A stretch of 64,000 nt of DNA from Paracoccaceae bacterium. Lineage in GTDB: Bacteria > Pseudomonadota > Alphaproteobacteria > Rhodobacterales > Rhodobacteraceae. Made by a program: the position numbers and the translations under genes. Shown here piece after piece: positions 27,557-36,679 of the stretch; the first letter of the stretch is position 1, and every line of letters starts with the position of its first letter. The notes under the pieces are model-generated. The model made no database searches and had not been told where the DNA came from. It worked only from the letters and a program-made list of their open reading frames with translations. The stretch spans positions 52,067 to 116,066 of the forward strand of contig JABBAP010000025.1 in NCBI GenBank assembly GCA_018607905.1, written 5' to 3'.

Positions 27557-28552
27557 ATGGCATCCGACGCTTCTTCTGTCATCGTTCAGAAATACGGCTC
27601 ACCTGCGCCCATCGCACGTCTTGCTGGATGGACGATGCTGGCCGTTTTGGCCGCATATTTGATCAATAACGTGCTTGATGTGGGTTTCGGATTTGGCCGC
27701 GCAACGACCTTTATAACCGCAGGCAACACCGCAGCCCTTGTTCCCCTCATCGTTTACGCCGTCGCAATCGGCCTCGCAATTCTTTACGTCTTTAGCACCC
27801 GCCAAGTGGCGCTGCGCTGGGACGCGCATATCATTCATAAATTCAACGTCTACATCATCCGCGCTTGTTTCTGGTCTGTCCTTCTAGTCGGCATTGTCGA
27901 CACGGGCATAGCCTTCATGCGCGTCGAGGATCTGTGGGGCAGCACACTTTCCCCTGAAATGATCAGCTCGCTCAAAAGCGCACGCTTTGTCGGCGGTTCG
28001 ATCCACATCCCACTGATTATCGCAGGCTTTGTCATCGCGCTGTTCACCCGAACGCTCGGCTTTACATGGCTCGCCCTTCTGATCGTCGCCGCCGAACTCG
28101 CCATCGTTGTCACCCGCTTTGTATTCTCCTACGAACAGGCCTTCATGGGTGACCTTGTACGCTACTGGTACGCCGCGCTATTCCTGTTTGCCTCTGCCTA
28201 CACATTGTTTGATGAAGGCCACGTCCGCGTCGATGTTTTATACGCAGGGTTCACCGATAAAACACGCGGGTTTGTCAACGCAGTCGGCTCGCTGTTCCTT
28301 GGCGCATCTACCTGCTGGATTATCCTCGCCCTTGGCATCAACGGCAAACAATCCATGATCAACTCGCCGATCCTAAACTTCGAAGTTACCCAATCGGGCG
28401 GCAATGGCTTGTTTGTGAAATACCAAATGGCGGCTTTCTTGGCGATTTTCGCAATCACCATGCTGATCCAATTCACCAGTTACTTTTTAGAAGCAATTGC
28501 AGATTATCGGAACGAACCCGGTCACCGCAAACCTGCCTCTGTCGCACACTAA
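27557..28552 (+). CDS. TRAP transporter small permease subunit (DctQ type, long form)
   Basis: 331 residues from ATG 27557, about twice the length of ordinary DctQ proteins. Several hydrophobic spans are visible (about 22-42, 60-80, 100-125, 145-165 and four more). The second half, with VRYWYAALFLFASAYTLFDEGHVRVDVLY, is the DctQ core motif. The extra N-terminal spans resemble long DctQ forms found with TakP-type systems. It lies 146 bases after the binding protein gene and 12 bases before the large subunit. Confidence 0.85.
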   Translation: MASDASSVIVQKYGSPAPIARLAGWTMLAVLAAYLINNVLDVGFGFGRATTFITAGNTAALVPLIVYAVAIGLAILYVFSTRQVALRWDAHIIHKFNVYIIRACFWSVLLVGIVDTGIAFMRVEDLWGSTLSPEMISSLKSARFVGGSIHIPLIIAGFVIALFTRTLGFTWLALLIVAAELAIVVTRFVFSYEQAFMGDLVRYWYAALFLFASAYTLFDEGHVRVDVLYAGFTDKTRGFVNAVGSLFLGASTCWIILALGINGKQSMINSPILNFEVTQSGGNGLFVKYQMAAFLAIFAITMLIQFTSYFLEAIADYRNEPGHRKPASVAH

Positions 28553-28564
28553 GGACCTAGATTT

Positions 28565-31216
28565 ATGGAACTCCTCTTTCTCGCCATTCTGGTTCTTATC
28601 ATGGCCACGGCTCTGGGCTCTGGCTATCCAGTTGCCTTCGCACTTCCGGGTGCCGCCATCATCACATTCGGCCTCGCGGCTGGCTCTGGCTACTTGTTTG
28701 GCGGCGGCACGGACGCCTATTTCCACACGGGCGGGCCATCACAGTGGCTCTCGGCAGGGACGATCAACCTGCGCGGCGTCTATTGGGAGGTAGAACGCGA
28801 TACCCTCATTGCCATTCCGCTGTTCATATTCATGGGCATTATGCTGCAACGCTCCAAAATTGCCGAAGATTTGCTGGTCACAATGGCGCAACTGTTTGGT
28901 CCAGTCCCAGGCGGCCTTGGTATATCCGTTGTCTTCGTTGGCGCACTGCTCGCCGCCACAACAGGCATCGTTGGCGCAACTGTGGTTGCGATGGGCCTCA
29001 TTTCGCTGCCTGCAATGTTGCGCAACAACTACTCACCGTCACTGGCCTCAGGCACAATCGCGGCCTCTGGCACGCTTGGGCAAATCATTCCGCCCTCCAT
29101 TGTACTTATCATTCTCGCGGACCAATTGGCCTCTGCAACGGATCAAGCATCATCAGCGCGCAAAGCCCTTCACAAAGAAAGCACGGGCGAACTCTCCATG
29201 CCTTCGATCTTTGATGTGGCTTCTACATCCGCTGGTGAGATGTTCCTCGGCGCATTTATCCCGGGCCTCGTGCTCGTTGCGCTCTACATGCTCTACATCC
29301 TGATCTTCGCAATGTTGAAACCGTCATCCGCTCCAGCCGTGAAATACGGCGGCGACTTTAACGCGAAATTCTGGGTCAATGTTTTGATGACGTTGATCCC
29401 ACCGCTCGCGCTTATCTTCCTTGTTCTCGGGTCTATCATCGGTGGCATCGCTACAGTGAACCAAGCAGGCGCCATCGGCGCGGCGGGAGCGCTCATAATG
29501 GCGGGATATCGACTAAAAGAAGGGGTGCGAACAACCTATATCCCCGCGCTCATCGCGATTGGCTCGTTGTTGCTAATCACCTTCGCGCTGTCGCAATACG
29601 AAATGAACGTCAAAGCGATGTCGACGCCCGAAGACAAAGTTGGCATCATGCTCGGCGTGATCGGCAGCTTTGGCCTTATGACCTCGCTTATCTGGTCAGG
29701 TTGGCGCGCGTTTAAGACAGAAAACACCCTTCAGGGGGTGATGCTGGAAACTGCGAAAACCACATCGCTGGTGTTTATTATCCTTCTCGGTGCAGCCATG
29801 CTCACCGCCGCCTTCCGCGCCTTTGGCGGCGAAGACTTGGTGCGCGAATTCCTCAATTCCTTGCCGGGTGGTTTCTGGATGCAGTTCATCATCGTGATGA
29901 CGGTTATCTTCGTACTTGGCTTCTTCCTCGACTTCATCGAAATCGCCGTTGTCGTGGTGCCAATTGTCGCTCCAATCCTGCTTGCTGATCCCGGTGCAAA
30001 CATCACCGCCGTATGGCTCGGTGTTATGATCGGGCTGAACATCCAAACCTCGTTCCTCACACCGCCGTTTGGTTTTGCGCTGTTCTATTTGCGCGGCGTT
30101 GCCCCCGCGACAGTAAAAACCATCGCGATGTACAAAGGTGTGATCGCCTTTATCGGCCTGCAACTTTTTGCGCTTGGCATTGTTGGGTTCTACCCACCAC
30201 TGGTGAACTACCTGCCAAACCGCGTTAGTTTCCTGTCAGATCAATCGCCCCCACCGCGCAATCCTAAACTGCAATTTTGCATGGAGGATTACGTTTCCGG
30301 CGAATTGGCAGGGGACAATGGCGCAACGCTAGGTGCGGTGAAAACGGCGCAAGGGCTTGATTTCAGCGCGCTGCCTAAGAAGATGGGCAAGACCGTTTCC
30401 AAAGGTGTCGACAACGCAGAAGAGGCGATCGCGCAGCTGACAGCCGCTTTCGCCGCCGCAGACGCTGTTCAAGCCGAATCTGGCGCGTATCGCCCGCAAC
30501 TGCGCTTTGTTCGTCGGATTGAAAAACAAATCCGCCGCGCACAAGAGCATCTGGATGAAGTGCAAATAAATCTCGGTCGTTTGCCAACAGACAGCCCAGA
30601 TCGCGATGCCATGACGGCAGATATCGCCAATTCAGAAGCCATGATTGCCGATCTGCGCACGCAAATCCCAGCAGAATGGGACGGCGTGCACGATACATTT
30701 GCCAAATTGACCAAAGCAGAAAACGATGCGCGTAGTCAGTATCGCCGCAACGCAGATGCATCCTACGAAACAGTCGCAACAGCGCTTGATGCGATGGATG
30801 GAACGCAAGCCTACCTCGCATTTGAAAGCGAACTTGTGGCGCTGCGTGGTTCGGTTGAAACGGATGATCCGAAAGAAACGCAAGAACAGGTCAATGATCT
30901 GGCCAAGCGCATCGGCAAAATTGGTGCCACGGATGACGTGAAGAAAGCGCTCGGCAAAGCACGCCGTAAGTTGAAATCCAAAACGCCTGATGTTGAGGCG
31001 GCGCTCAAAGAATACGACAAAGCCATTGCTGCCTTTGAAAAGGGCAAAGTTTGGCGTGCAGAGGCAGAAACATCTTTACGCGGCGGTTTGGAAACCTATC
31101 TCGACGCGATCAAAGGTACGCTCGGATTGCGGATGCAGTCTGGTTTGACCCGCGAACAAGCCTTGTTCATGGCGAGTTGTTCTTCTCATCACCGCGACAT
31201 TTCGTTGAACTTCTAA
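28565..31216 (+). CDS. TRAP transporter large permease with long cytosolic tail
   Basis: 883 residues, about double a normal DctM. Residues 1-555 form the polytopic transporter, with LAATTGIVGATVVAMGL and PSIVLIILADQLASA in the first half and QTSFLTPPFGFALFYLRG near 500. An internal stretch of about 310-400 adds membrane spans. Residues about 560-883 have no hydrophobic span and are rich in Ala, Glu, Lys and Arg, with long predicted helices or coiled coil. The tail's function is unknown. Last gene of the operon, ended by a shared terminator. Confidence 0.88.
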   Translation: MELLFLAILVLIMATALGSGYPVAFALPGAAIITFGLAAGSGYLFGGGTDAYFHTGGPSQWLSAGTINLRGVYWEVERDTLIAIPLFIFMGIMLQRSKIAEDLLVTMAQLFGPVPGGLGISVVFVGALLAATTGIVGATVVAMGLISLPAMLRNNYSPSLASGTIAASGTLGQIIPPSIVLIILADQLASATDQASSARKALHKESTGELSMPSIFDVASTSAGEMFLGAFIPGLVLVALYMLYILIFAMLKPSSAPAVKYGGDFNAKFWVNVLMTLIPPLALIFLVLGSIIGGIATVNQAGAIGAAGALIMAGYRLKEGVRTTYIPALIAIGSLLLITFALSQYEMNVKAMSTPEDKVGIMLGVIGSFGLMTSLIWSGWRAFKTENTLQGVMLETAKTTSLVFIILLGAAMLTAAFRAFGGEDLVREFLNSLPGGFWMQFIIVMTVIFVLGFFLDFIEIAVVVVPIVAPILLADPGANITAVWLGVMIGLNIQTSFLTPPFGFALFYLRGVAPATVKTIAMYKGVIAFIGLQLFALGIVGFYPPLVNYLPNRVSFLSDQSPPPRNPKLQFCMEDYVSGELAGDNGATLGAVKTAQGLDFSALPKKMGKTVSKGVDNAEEAIAQLTAAFAAADAVQAESGAYRPQLRFVRRIEKQIRRAQEHLDEVQINLGRLPTDSPDRDAMTADIANSEAMIADLRTQIPAEWDGVHDTFAKLTKAENDARSQYRRNADASYETVATALDAMDGTQAYLAFESELVALRGSVETDDPKETQEQVNDLAKRIGKIGATDDVKKALGKARRKLKSKTPDVEAALKEYDKAIAAFEKGKVWRAEAETSLRGGLETYLDAIKGTLGLRMQSGLTREQALFMASCSSHHRDISLNF

Positions 31217-31252
31217 GGGCAAGGCGCACCCACTGCGCAACGCAGAACAATC

Positions 31253-31281
31253 AAAAGCACGGCCTAACCCGCCGTGCTTTT
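31253..31281. terminator. bidirectional terminator between TRAP operon and Nudix gene
   Basis: AAAAGCACGGC pairs perfectly with GCCGTGCTTTT around a 7-base loop. A and T flanks on both sides make it usable for the + strand TRAP operon and for the - strand Nudix gene whose stop codon lies at 31280-31282. Confidence 0.88.
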
Positions 31282-31729
31282 ATCGTTTCGCCAAGGCGTC
31301 CATCAATCCATCGGGATAAAGCGGAATATTTTGCGCTTTTAGATCGTCCAACGTCCACCAAGATGCGCGGCACAATTCACCGCTATCCTCTGCAAATATC
31401 AGCTCTTTTTGGCCCTCAAACGCGCCTTTCGGAAACGCAACATCTGCTAAAAACAAAACCTCATGCCCAACCGACCCTTCGTGGGTAAAGATGTTTTCAA
31501 AGACCATCGGTGCACCGGTGATCTGAACATCAATGTCCAATTCTTCCTTGAATTCACGCACCAGCGTAACCTGCCAAGTTTCGCCAAATTCGACAGTCCC
31601 GCCAAGCGGGCGCACGCCCTTCAGATTGCCCGCGTCATCCAACACGTCCATGACCAGCAACGCATCATTTCGCCAGTGCAACCCCAACGCTTTCACGCGA
31701 ATGCCAGAGGGTGGCCGCCAAACTGTCAT
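31280..31729 (-). CDS. Nudix hydrolase
   Basis: 149 residues with a complete Nudix box beginning GGTVEFGETWQ and ending REFKEELDI, which binds the catalytic divalent metal. Such enzymes cleave nucleoside diphosphates linked to another moiety; the substrate cannot be read from this sequence. It starts 2 bases after the stop of the penicillin acylase family gene, so the two are co-transcribed. Confidence 0.88.
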   Translation of the reverse strand: MTVWRPPSGIRVKALGLHWRNDALLVMDVLDDAGNLKGVRPLGGTVEFGETWQVTLVREFKEELDIDVQITGAPMVFENIFTHEGSVGHEVLFLADVAFPKGAFEGQKELIFAEDSGELCRASWWTLDDLKAQNIPLYPDGLMDALAKR

Positions 31730-31731
31730 GA

Positions 31732-34191
31732 TTATTCAGCGGGGCTTAGCTGGCTAATCCCAACCGCGCCACCACGGGCCAGGTCAGGATCAAGGGACAT
31801 CAAAATGTATTCCCCACGCCGCCACAACTGCGCCAAATCATCGTAATGACGCGATAGGAAATGCCCTGATTGCCCCGTAGAAATGATATAAACCGAGCTG
31901 TCAGGGTCGGAAAAATCAATCACAGATCGAAACCCGGCCGCGTGCACATTTGCGTAAGGCGCATCGCCAGTCCCGCTGGTGCGCGCGCGCATCAACGTGT
32001 GATCGCCGCCCGATGTATCTTGGCGAATATTTGCGAACCACGCCAAAAGAGGTACTTTGCCCAGCACCTCGTGGTCGTGATGGGCCTGATGGGCCTCGCC
32101 CCAACGCCAGCTGTCGATCCGATCGCCGTACAACTCCGTCAATTCCAAAATCGCGGCATCGAGCGACATCCGCGCGATATCTGCGCAGGTTTCTGGCCGT
32201 GTTGATTGCTTGATGTCACACCAACTGCCTGCGCCCTCGATGTTGCGGAAAACACGTTCCAAAAACACAGGGTCGGGGCGAGGGAAATGCTCGGACAGGT
32301 TGGCAAGATCATCGCGGATCAAACGGTTCTGCAACTGGCGCATCCATGCTGCGTAAATCAACGGCTCAGGAATATGCTCGTCCATCTGCCCGTTCCACGC
32401 GGCCAACAACTCCAACGCAATCTGGCGTTGCCGCTCCGATGTGCCAGCCTCTGCCGCTTCGCCCGTGAACCACAGCTCTTTGGCCACCAGCGGCAACAGC
32501 GCGGTCGCACCCACAGATCCCGTGTCCAACTGCGCCTCAATAAAGCTGTCGCGGGTGTGCACTTCGCGAGCATTCATCAACGACGTAAGCCGCAAATACC
32601 GATACGTATCGCCCCAAGAATGGCTCACGTGGCGCGGGAACGGGGCGTCGGTAATCTTGTTGTTTGTGTTGGCCACAATCCCACTGGCAGGATCGCGCGC
32701 GCCCGGATTATCCTCGAACGGCAGGTACCCATCCCAGCGATTTTCTTTCACCCACCCCCGTGACGGAAACCGCCCCAATGATCGATGCGCAGTGTTTCGG
32801 CGCGGTTGTTTGCCCACCATTTGCAGCATCACACCGTTTTTATCGGCCAGCGTCACGTTCTGGCTCGGTGCTTTGTAAAATGCCATCGCCGCACGGGCCG
32901 CCGAAATGGATTTGGCCCGCATCATGTTTATCGCCGCTGTCATCGACTGATCATTTGCATCCAAGGCCGCCCAGCGAATGCTGGTCACATGGCCTTGCGG
33001 AGTGATGGATTGCAGCCCGTAATGATCGCCCGGAATAACAGGTCCGTTCTGGGTCCAACGCATTTTCACGGTACGTGGTGCTTGGTCTTTCACGCGGATC
33101 AAAACGTCTTGTGTTTTGAACGGTTTATATCCGTCTGGGGTCAAATATTCCTCGGGGTTATCGGGGTTAATCTGTTCGATATACACATCCAGATCATCCA
33201 GATAACTTGATGTTACCCCCCAACCTAGCGCCTCTGATCGCCCTGACAAAACCGCAGGGATGCCGGGAATAGTACCCCCAATGACACCGCCATCCGGGAA
33301 ATCCATCCGCGCTAGCATCCAGATAGACGGTGCAGACAGGCCAAGGTGCGGATCATTCGCCAATATCGGTGCGCCTGTCGCACTGCGACTGCTGGCCGCC
33401 GCCCAGGCATTGCTGGCGCCCGCCATATCAAACGGCTTCACAGGATCGAGCGCATGTTGCGTGCCAAGGGATGCAAAATCCCGTGGCAAATCATCAAACA
33501 ACGCCGCCAATTCTGGCAGCGCCACCGCACCCATCCCTGGTGCATCTGGCAAAATATCCCGCACGCGCTCGGGGCCAACGCTCAGCGTGACCTGCGCACG
33601 CACAACTTCGGATCGCAAATGCCCAGACAATTGCAGCGCCATAACCCGCATAATCGACAGGCTATCGGTCGGCGTCCAAGGCTCCAGCTCTGGTGAAAAC
33701 AGGAAAAATTCTGGCGCACCACGCCCCAGCGCATCTTGCTGTGCCACACCGAGCCACGCATTCACGCCCGCCGAATAGGCCAACAACGCGGATTTAACTT
33801 CTTCGGTTTGAAATTCATAAGACGCACGTGACAGCGCAACCAAATCCAAACGCCGCACAAAATCGTCAATCTTGATCGTCTCTTCGCCAAACAACTCGCT
33901 CAATCGCCCCTGTGCCGTGCGTCGCAACATCGTCATCTGCCACAACCGATCCTGCGCGTGCGAAAACCCCAAACCGAAATACACATCTTTGGCGTCATCC
34001 GCAAAAATATGGGGCACATTGTTTGTGTCGCGCACAACTTCGACAGGGCCATTCAGCCCGTTCAGCGTGTAATCCTGATTGTAATCGGGCAGGGAGCGTG
34101 TTGCGAAATAATACACCAACAGCAAGCCGATCAGCAGCAAAACTCCCGAACCCACAAACCCACGCAGCAACCAGCGAAATGCTAAAGCCAT
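31732..34191 (-). CDS. penicillin acylase family protein (Ntn hydrolase)
   Basis: 819 residues from the ATG at 34191, which starts just before a membrane segment (LLRGFVGSGVLLLIGLLLV); upstream codons in frame lack family character. The nucleophile is expected at Ser260 in GASNAW, generated by autocatalytic cleavage after the preceding Ala/Gly region; ILANDPHLGLSAPSIW follows. The family hydrolyses amide bonds of penicillins, acyl-homoserine lactones or related amides after processing into two chains. An acyl-homoserine lactone acylase role is possible but unproven. Divergent from the dehydrogenase gene at 34289. Confidence 0.87.
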   Translation of the reverse strand: MALAFRWLLRGFVGSGVLLLIGLLLVYYFATRSLPDYNQDYTLNGLNGPVEVVRDTNNVPHIFADDAKDVYFGLGFSHAQDRLWQMTMLRRTAQGRLSELFGEETIKIDDFVRRLDLVALSRASYEFQTEEVKSALLAYSAGVNAWLGVAQQDALGRGAPEFFLFSPELEPWTPTDSLSIMRVMALQLSGHLRSEVVRAQVTLSVGPERVRDILPDAPGMGAVALPELAALFDDLPRDFASLGTQHALDPVKPFDMAGASNAWAAASSRSATGAPILANDPHLGLSAPSIWMLARMDFPDGGVIGGTIPGIPAVLSGRSEALGWGVTSSYLDDLDVYIEQINPDNPEEYLTPDGYKPFKTQDVLIRVKDQAPRTVKMRWTQNGPVIPGDHYGLQSITPQGHVTSIRWAALDANDQSMTAAINMMRAKSISAARAAMAFYKAPSQNVTLADKNGVMLQMVGKQPRRNTAHRSLGRFPSRGWVKENRWDGYLPFEDNPGARDPASGIVANTNNKITDAPFPRHVSHSWGDTYRYLRLTSLMNAREVHTRDSFIEAQLDTGSVGATALLPLVAKELWFTGEAAEAGTSERQRQIALELLAAWNGQMDEHIPEPLIYAAWMRQLQNRLIRDDLANLSEHFPRPDPVFLERVFRNIEGAGSWCDIKQSTRPETCADIARMSLDAAILELTELYGDRIDSWRWGEAHQAHHDHEVLGKVPLLAWFANIRQDTSGGDHTLMRARTSGTGDAPYANVHAAGFRSVIDFSDPDSSVYIISTGQSGHFLSRHYDDLAQLWRRGEYILMSLDPDLARGGAVGISQLSPAE

Positions 34192-34288
34192 CGAACCCTC
34201 ATAACTTGACCCCAGCGGCCTAACAGTCCAAACCCTGCGTGACAATATCAGCCGACAGAATTGCGGCGTAAAAGCGGGAGTTGGATCA

Positions 34289-35152
34289 ATGGCGAAACTA
34301 GCATTTTTAGGCATGGGTGTCATGGGTTACCCGATGGCAGGACATTTGGCCGCAAAAGGCCACGACGTCACCGTTTACAACCGCACATTTTCCAAAGCCG
34401 AGGCTTGGGCCAAACAACACGGCGGCGCAGCGGCAAAAACACCGCGCGAGGCAGCCGCAGGCGCGGATATCGTGTTTGCTTGCGTCGGAAACGACGATGA
34501 TCTGCGTTCAGTCGTGCTCGGCGCAGACGGCGCATTGGCTGGCATGGCAATCGATACAATCTTTGTCGATCACACAACCACCTCCGCAACCGTCGCCATT
34601 GAAATGGCAAACGCTGCCAAAGACTTGAAAATAGGCTTCATTGATGCCCCCGTATCTGGCGGCCAAGCGGGCGCCGAAAACGGCCTACTGACCGTAATGT
34701 GCGGCGGCGATCAAACAACATACGATCGCGTAGAAGAGGCAATCAACTGTTTCTCAAAATCGTGCCGCCTTATGGGTGAACAAGGCGCAGGTCAGCTTAC
34801 CAAAATGGTCAACCAAATCTGCATCGCGGGCCTTGTCCAAGGTCTATCAGAGGGCATGCATTTCGCCCAAAAAGCGGGCCTAGATGGAAATGCCGTGCTC
34901 GATGTGATCTCCAAGGGGGCGGCTGGCAGTTGGCAGATGGAAAACCGTGGCACCACCATGCTAAAGGATGAATTCGAATTTGGTTTTGCCGTCGATTGGA
35001 TGCGCAAAGACCTTGGCATTGTGCTGGATGAAGCCAAAAGCAACGGCGCATCGGTGCCCGTCACAGCATTGGTCGATCAGTTCTACGGTGATGTGCAAAA
35101 GATGGGTGGCGGGCGTTGGGATACCTCCAGTTTGATGCGCCGATTAAAGTAA
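34289..35152 (+). CDS. NAD(P)-dependent beta-hydroxyacid dehydrogenase
   Basis: 287 residues. N-terminal Rossmann motif LGMGVMGYPMAGHLAAKG, substrate-site motif DAPVSGGQAGAENGLL and the catalytic Lys in GAGQLTKMVNQ. These features define the 3-hydroxyisobutyrate/tartronate-semialdehyde reductase superfamily, including GLYR-type reductases; the substrate is not determined. The - strand acylase starts 97 bases upstream, so the two share a divergent promoter region. Confidence 0.88.
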   Translation: MAKLAFLGMGVMGYPMAGHLAAKGHDVTVYNRTFSKAEAWAKQHGGAAAKTPREAAAGADIVFACVGNDDDLRSVVLGADGALAGMAIDTIFVDHTTTSATVAIEMANAAKDLKIGFIDAPVSGGQAGAENGLLTVMCGGDQTTYDRVEEAINCFSKSCRLMGEQGAGQLTKMVNQICIAGLVQGLSEGMHFAQKAGLDGNAVLDVISKGAAGSWQMENRGTTMLKDEFEFGFAVDWMRKDLGIVLDEAKSNGASVPVTALVDQFYGDVQKMGGGRWDTSSLMRRLK

Positions 35153-35180
35153 CTCAAATGCTGCATTGCAGCGAAAAAGG

Positions 35181-35208
35181 TTGACTTTCGGTTTCGCAGG
35201 CTTATGTA
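35181..35208 (+). promoter_or_regulatory. predicted promoter of the DEAD-box helicase gene
   Basis: TTGACT at 35181-35186 and TATGTA at 35203-35208 are 16 bases apart. This would give an 80-base leader before the GTG start at 35297. Confidence 0.5.
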
Positions 35209-35296
35209 GCACCATGAAACGGGCGCTTATGCCCACAACCGCGCTGGACTTTCTTTATTGTATTGCCCCTGCGCACACACATGAAAAGAGAACCGC

Positions 35297-36670
35297 GTGA
35301 ATTTCACCGACCTCGGCCTTTCTGAGCCGATCCTTAAGACGTTGTCCGTCAACAAATACACAACTCCAACACCCATTCAGGCGCAAGCCATTCCAGTTGT
35401 TCTGGAAGGCCGCGATCTTGTTGGCTTGGCCCAAACTGGTACTGGTAAAACCGCCGCATTCGCGCTGCCAATCCTGCACCGCCTGTCCCAAGACATCCCT
35501 GAGGGGAAACACAAACTGCGCGCGTTGATCCTTGCACCGACACGCGAGCTGGCGACGCAGATCAACGATGCGATCTGGACATATTCCAAAAGCCTTGGCC
35601 TGCGCTCTTGTTTTGTGATCGGTGGTGTTCCCATCCGCAAACAAAAACGCCAGCTCGAAGAGGGCGTTGATATCCTTGTCGCGACCCCTGGTCGCCTCGA
35701 AGATTTGATTTCGCAAAAGGCTTGCTCGCTCAAGAACATCGAAACTGTTGTTCTGGACGAAGCCGACCAAATGCTCGACATCGGCTTTATGCCTGCGATC
35801 CGTCGCCTTTTGTCGCAAATGCCAAAACAGCGTCAAACTTTGTTGTTTTCGGCGACCATGCCAAAAGAAATCTCTTCGCTGGCCAATGATTACCTGACCG
35901 ATCCGTTTCAGGCCTCTGTTGCACAGGTTTCCGCAACTGCTGATCGGATTGAACAAACTGTTATCCACATGGAAAACGGCGCGAAACCAACGGCAATCTT
36001 TAAACTGGTTCAACAACATCCGGGCAAACGGGTCATTGTGTTTTGTCGCACCAAACGCGGTTCCGATAAGGTCGCGAAAAAACTCGGCTCCGAAGGTATC
36101 GGCGCAGACGCGATCCACGGCAACAAATCCCAAGGCCAACGCCAACGCGCCCTTGATGCGTTTAAAAAAGGCGACAAACCTGTCCTGATCGCCACCGACA
36201 TCGCCGCACGCGGCATCGACATCCGCGAAGTCGAAGTTGTGGTGAACTACGATTTGCCAAACGTGCCAGAAGCCTATGTTCACCGCATCGGTCGTACCGC
36301 ACGGGCAGGGGCCTCTGGTTTCGCCGTGGCGTTTTGCTCGCCCGAGGAACAAAAACTGCTGCGCGCCATTGAAAAAGTGATCAAAATGCAGATCCCAGCC
36401 AAAATGGCCGACGGATCAGCGGCACCAAACATGGATCGCCCAGCACCGCGCAAAGTGAACAAAAACAGCCGCGGCCGTAGTGGCGCAGTCACCGCCCAAG
36501 GTGCAGGCGTACCGGGTGGAAACCCGAACAAAAAGCCGTGGCACAAGCGGCGCACGTCTAAACTGGATGCAAACGGCAATATCGTTGCCATTGATCAAAA
36601 CGAAGGCGCTCCAAAAGGCAAACGACCCAGACGGCGTAAACCATCTGGGCCGAAATCTGCAGCGTCCTAA
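35297..36670 (+). CDS. DEAD-box ATP-dependent RNA helicase, RhlE-like
   Basis: 457 residues from GTG 35297 with AAAAGAGAA as ribosome site. Helicase motifs in order: Q motif with TPTPIQ, motif I AQTGTGKT, Ia PTRELA, II DEAD, III SAT, V TDIAARGID, VI HRIGRTARAG. The C-terminus from about 390 is basic and disordered (RPRRRKPSGPKS), as in RhlE. Such helicases unwind RNA duplexes in cold adaptation, ribosome assembly or mRNA decay. It converges with the hydrolase gene, only 9 bases apart. Confidence 0.93.
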   Translation: MNFTDLGLSEPILKTLSVNKYTTPTPIQAQAIPVVLEGRDLVGLAQTGTGKTAAFALPILHRLSQDIPEGKHKLRALILAPTRELATQINDAIWTYSKSLGLRSCFVIGGVPIRKQKRQLEEGVDILVATPGRLEDLISQKACSLKNIETVVLDEADQMLDIGFMPAIRRLLSQMPKQRQTLLFSATMPKEISSLANDYLTDPFQASVAQVSATADRIEQTVIHMENGAKPTAIFKLVQQHPGKRVIVFCRTKRGSDKVAKKLGSEGIGADAIHGNKSQGQRQRALDAFKKGDKPVLIATDIAARGIDIREVEVVVNYDLPNVPEAYVHRIGRTARAGASGFAVAFCSPEEQKLLRAIEKVIKMQIPAKMADGSAAPNMDRPAPRKVNKNSRGRSGAVTAQGAGVPGGNPNKKPWHKRRTSKLDANGNIVAIDQNEGAPKGKRPRRRKPSGPKSAAS

Positions 36671-36679
36671 GTCAAAAAC

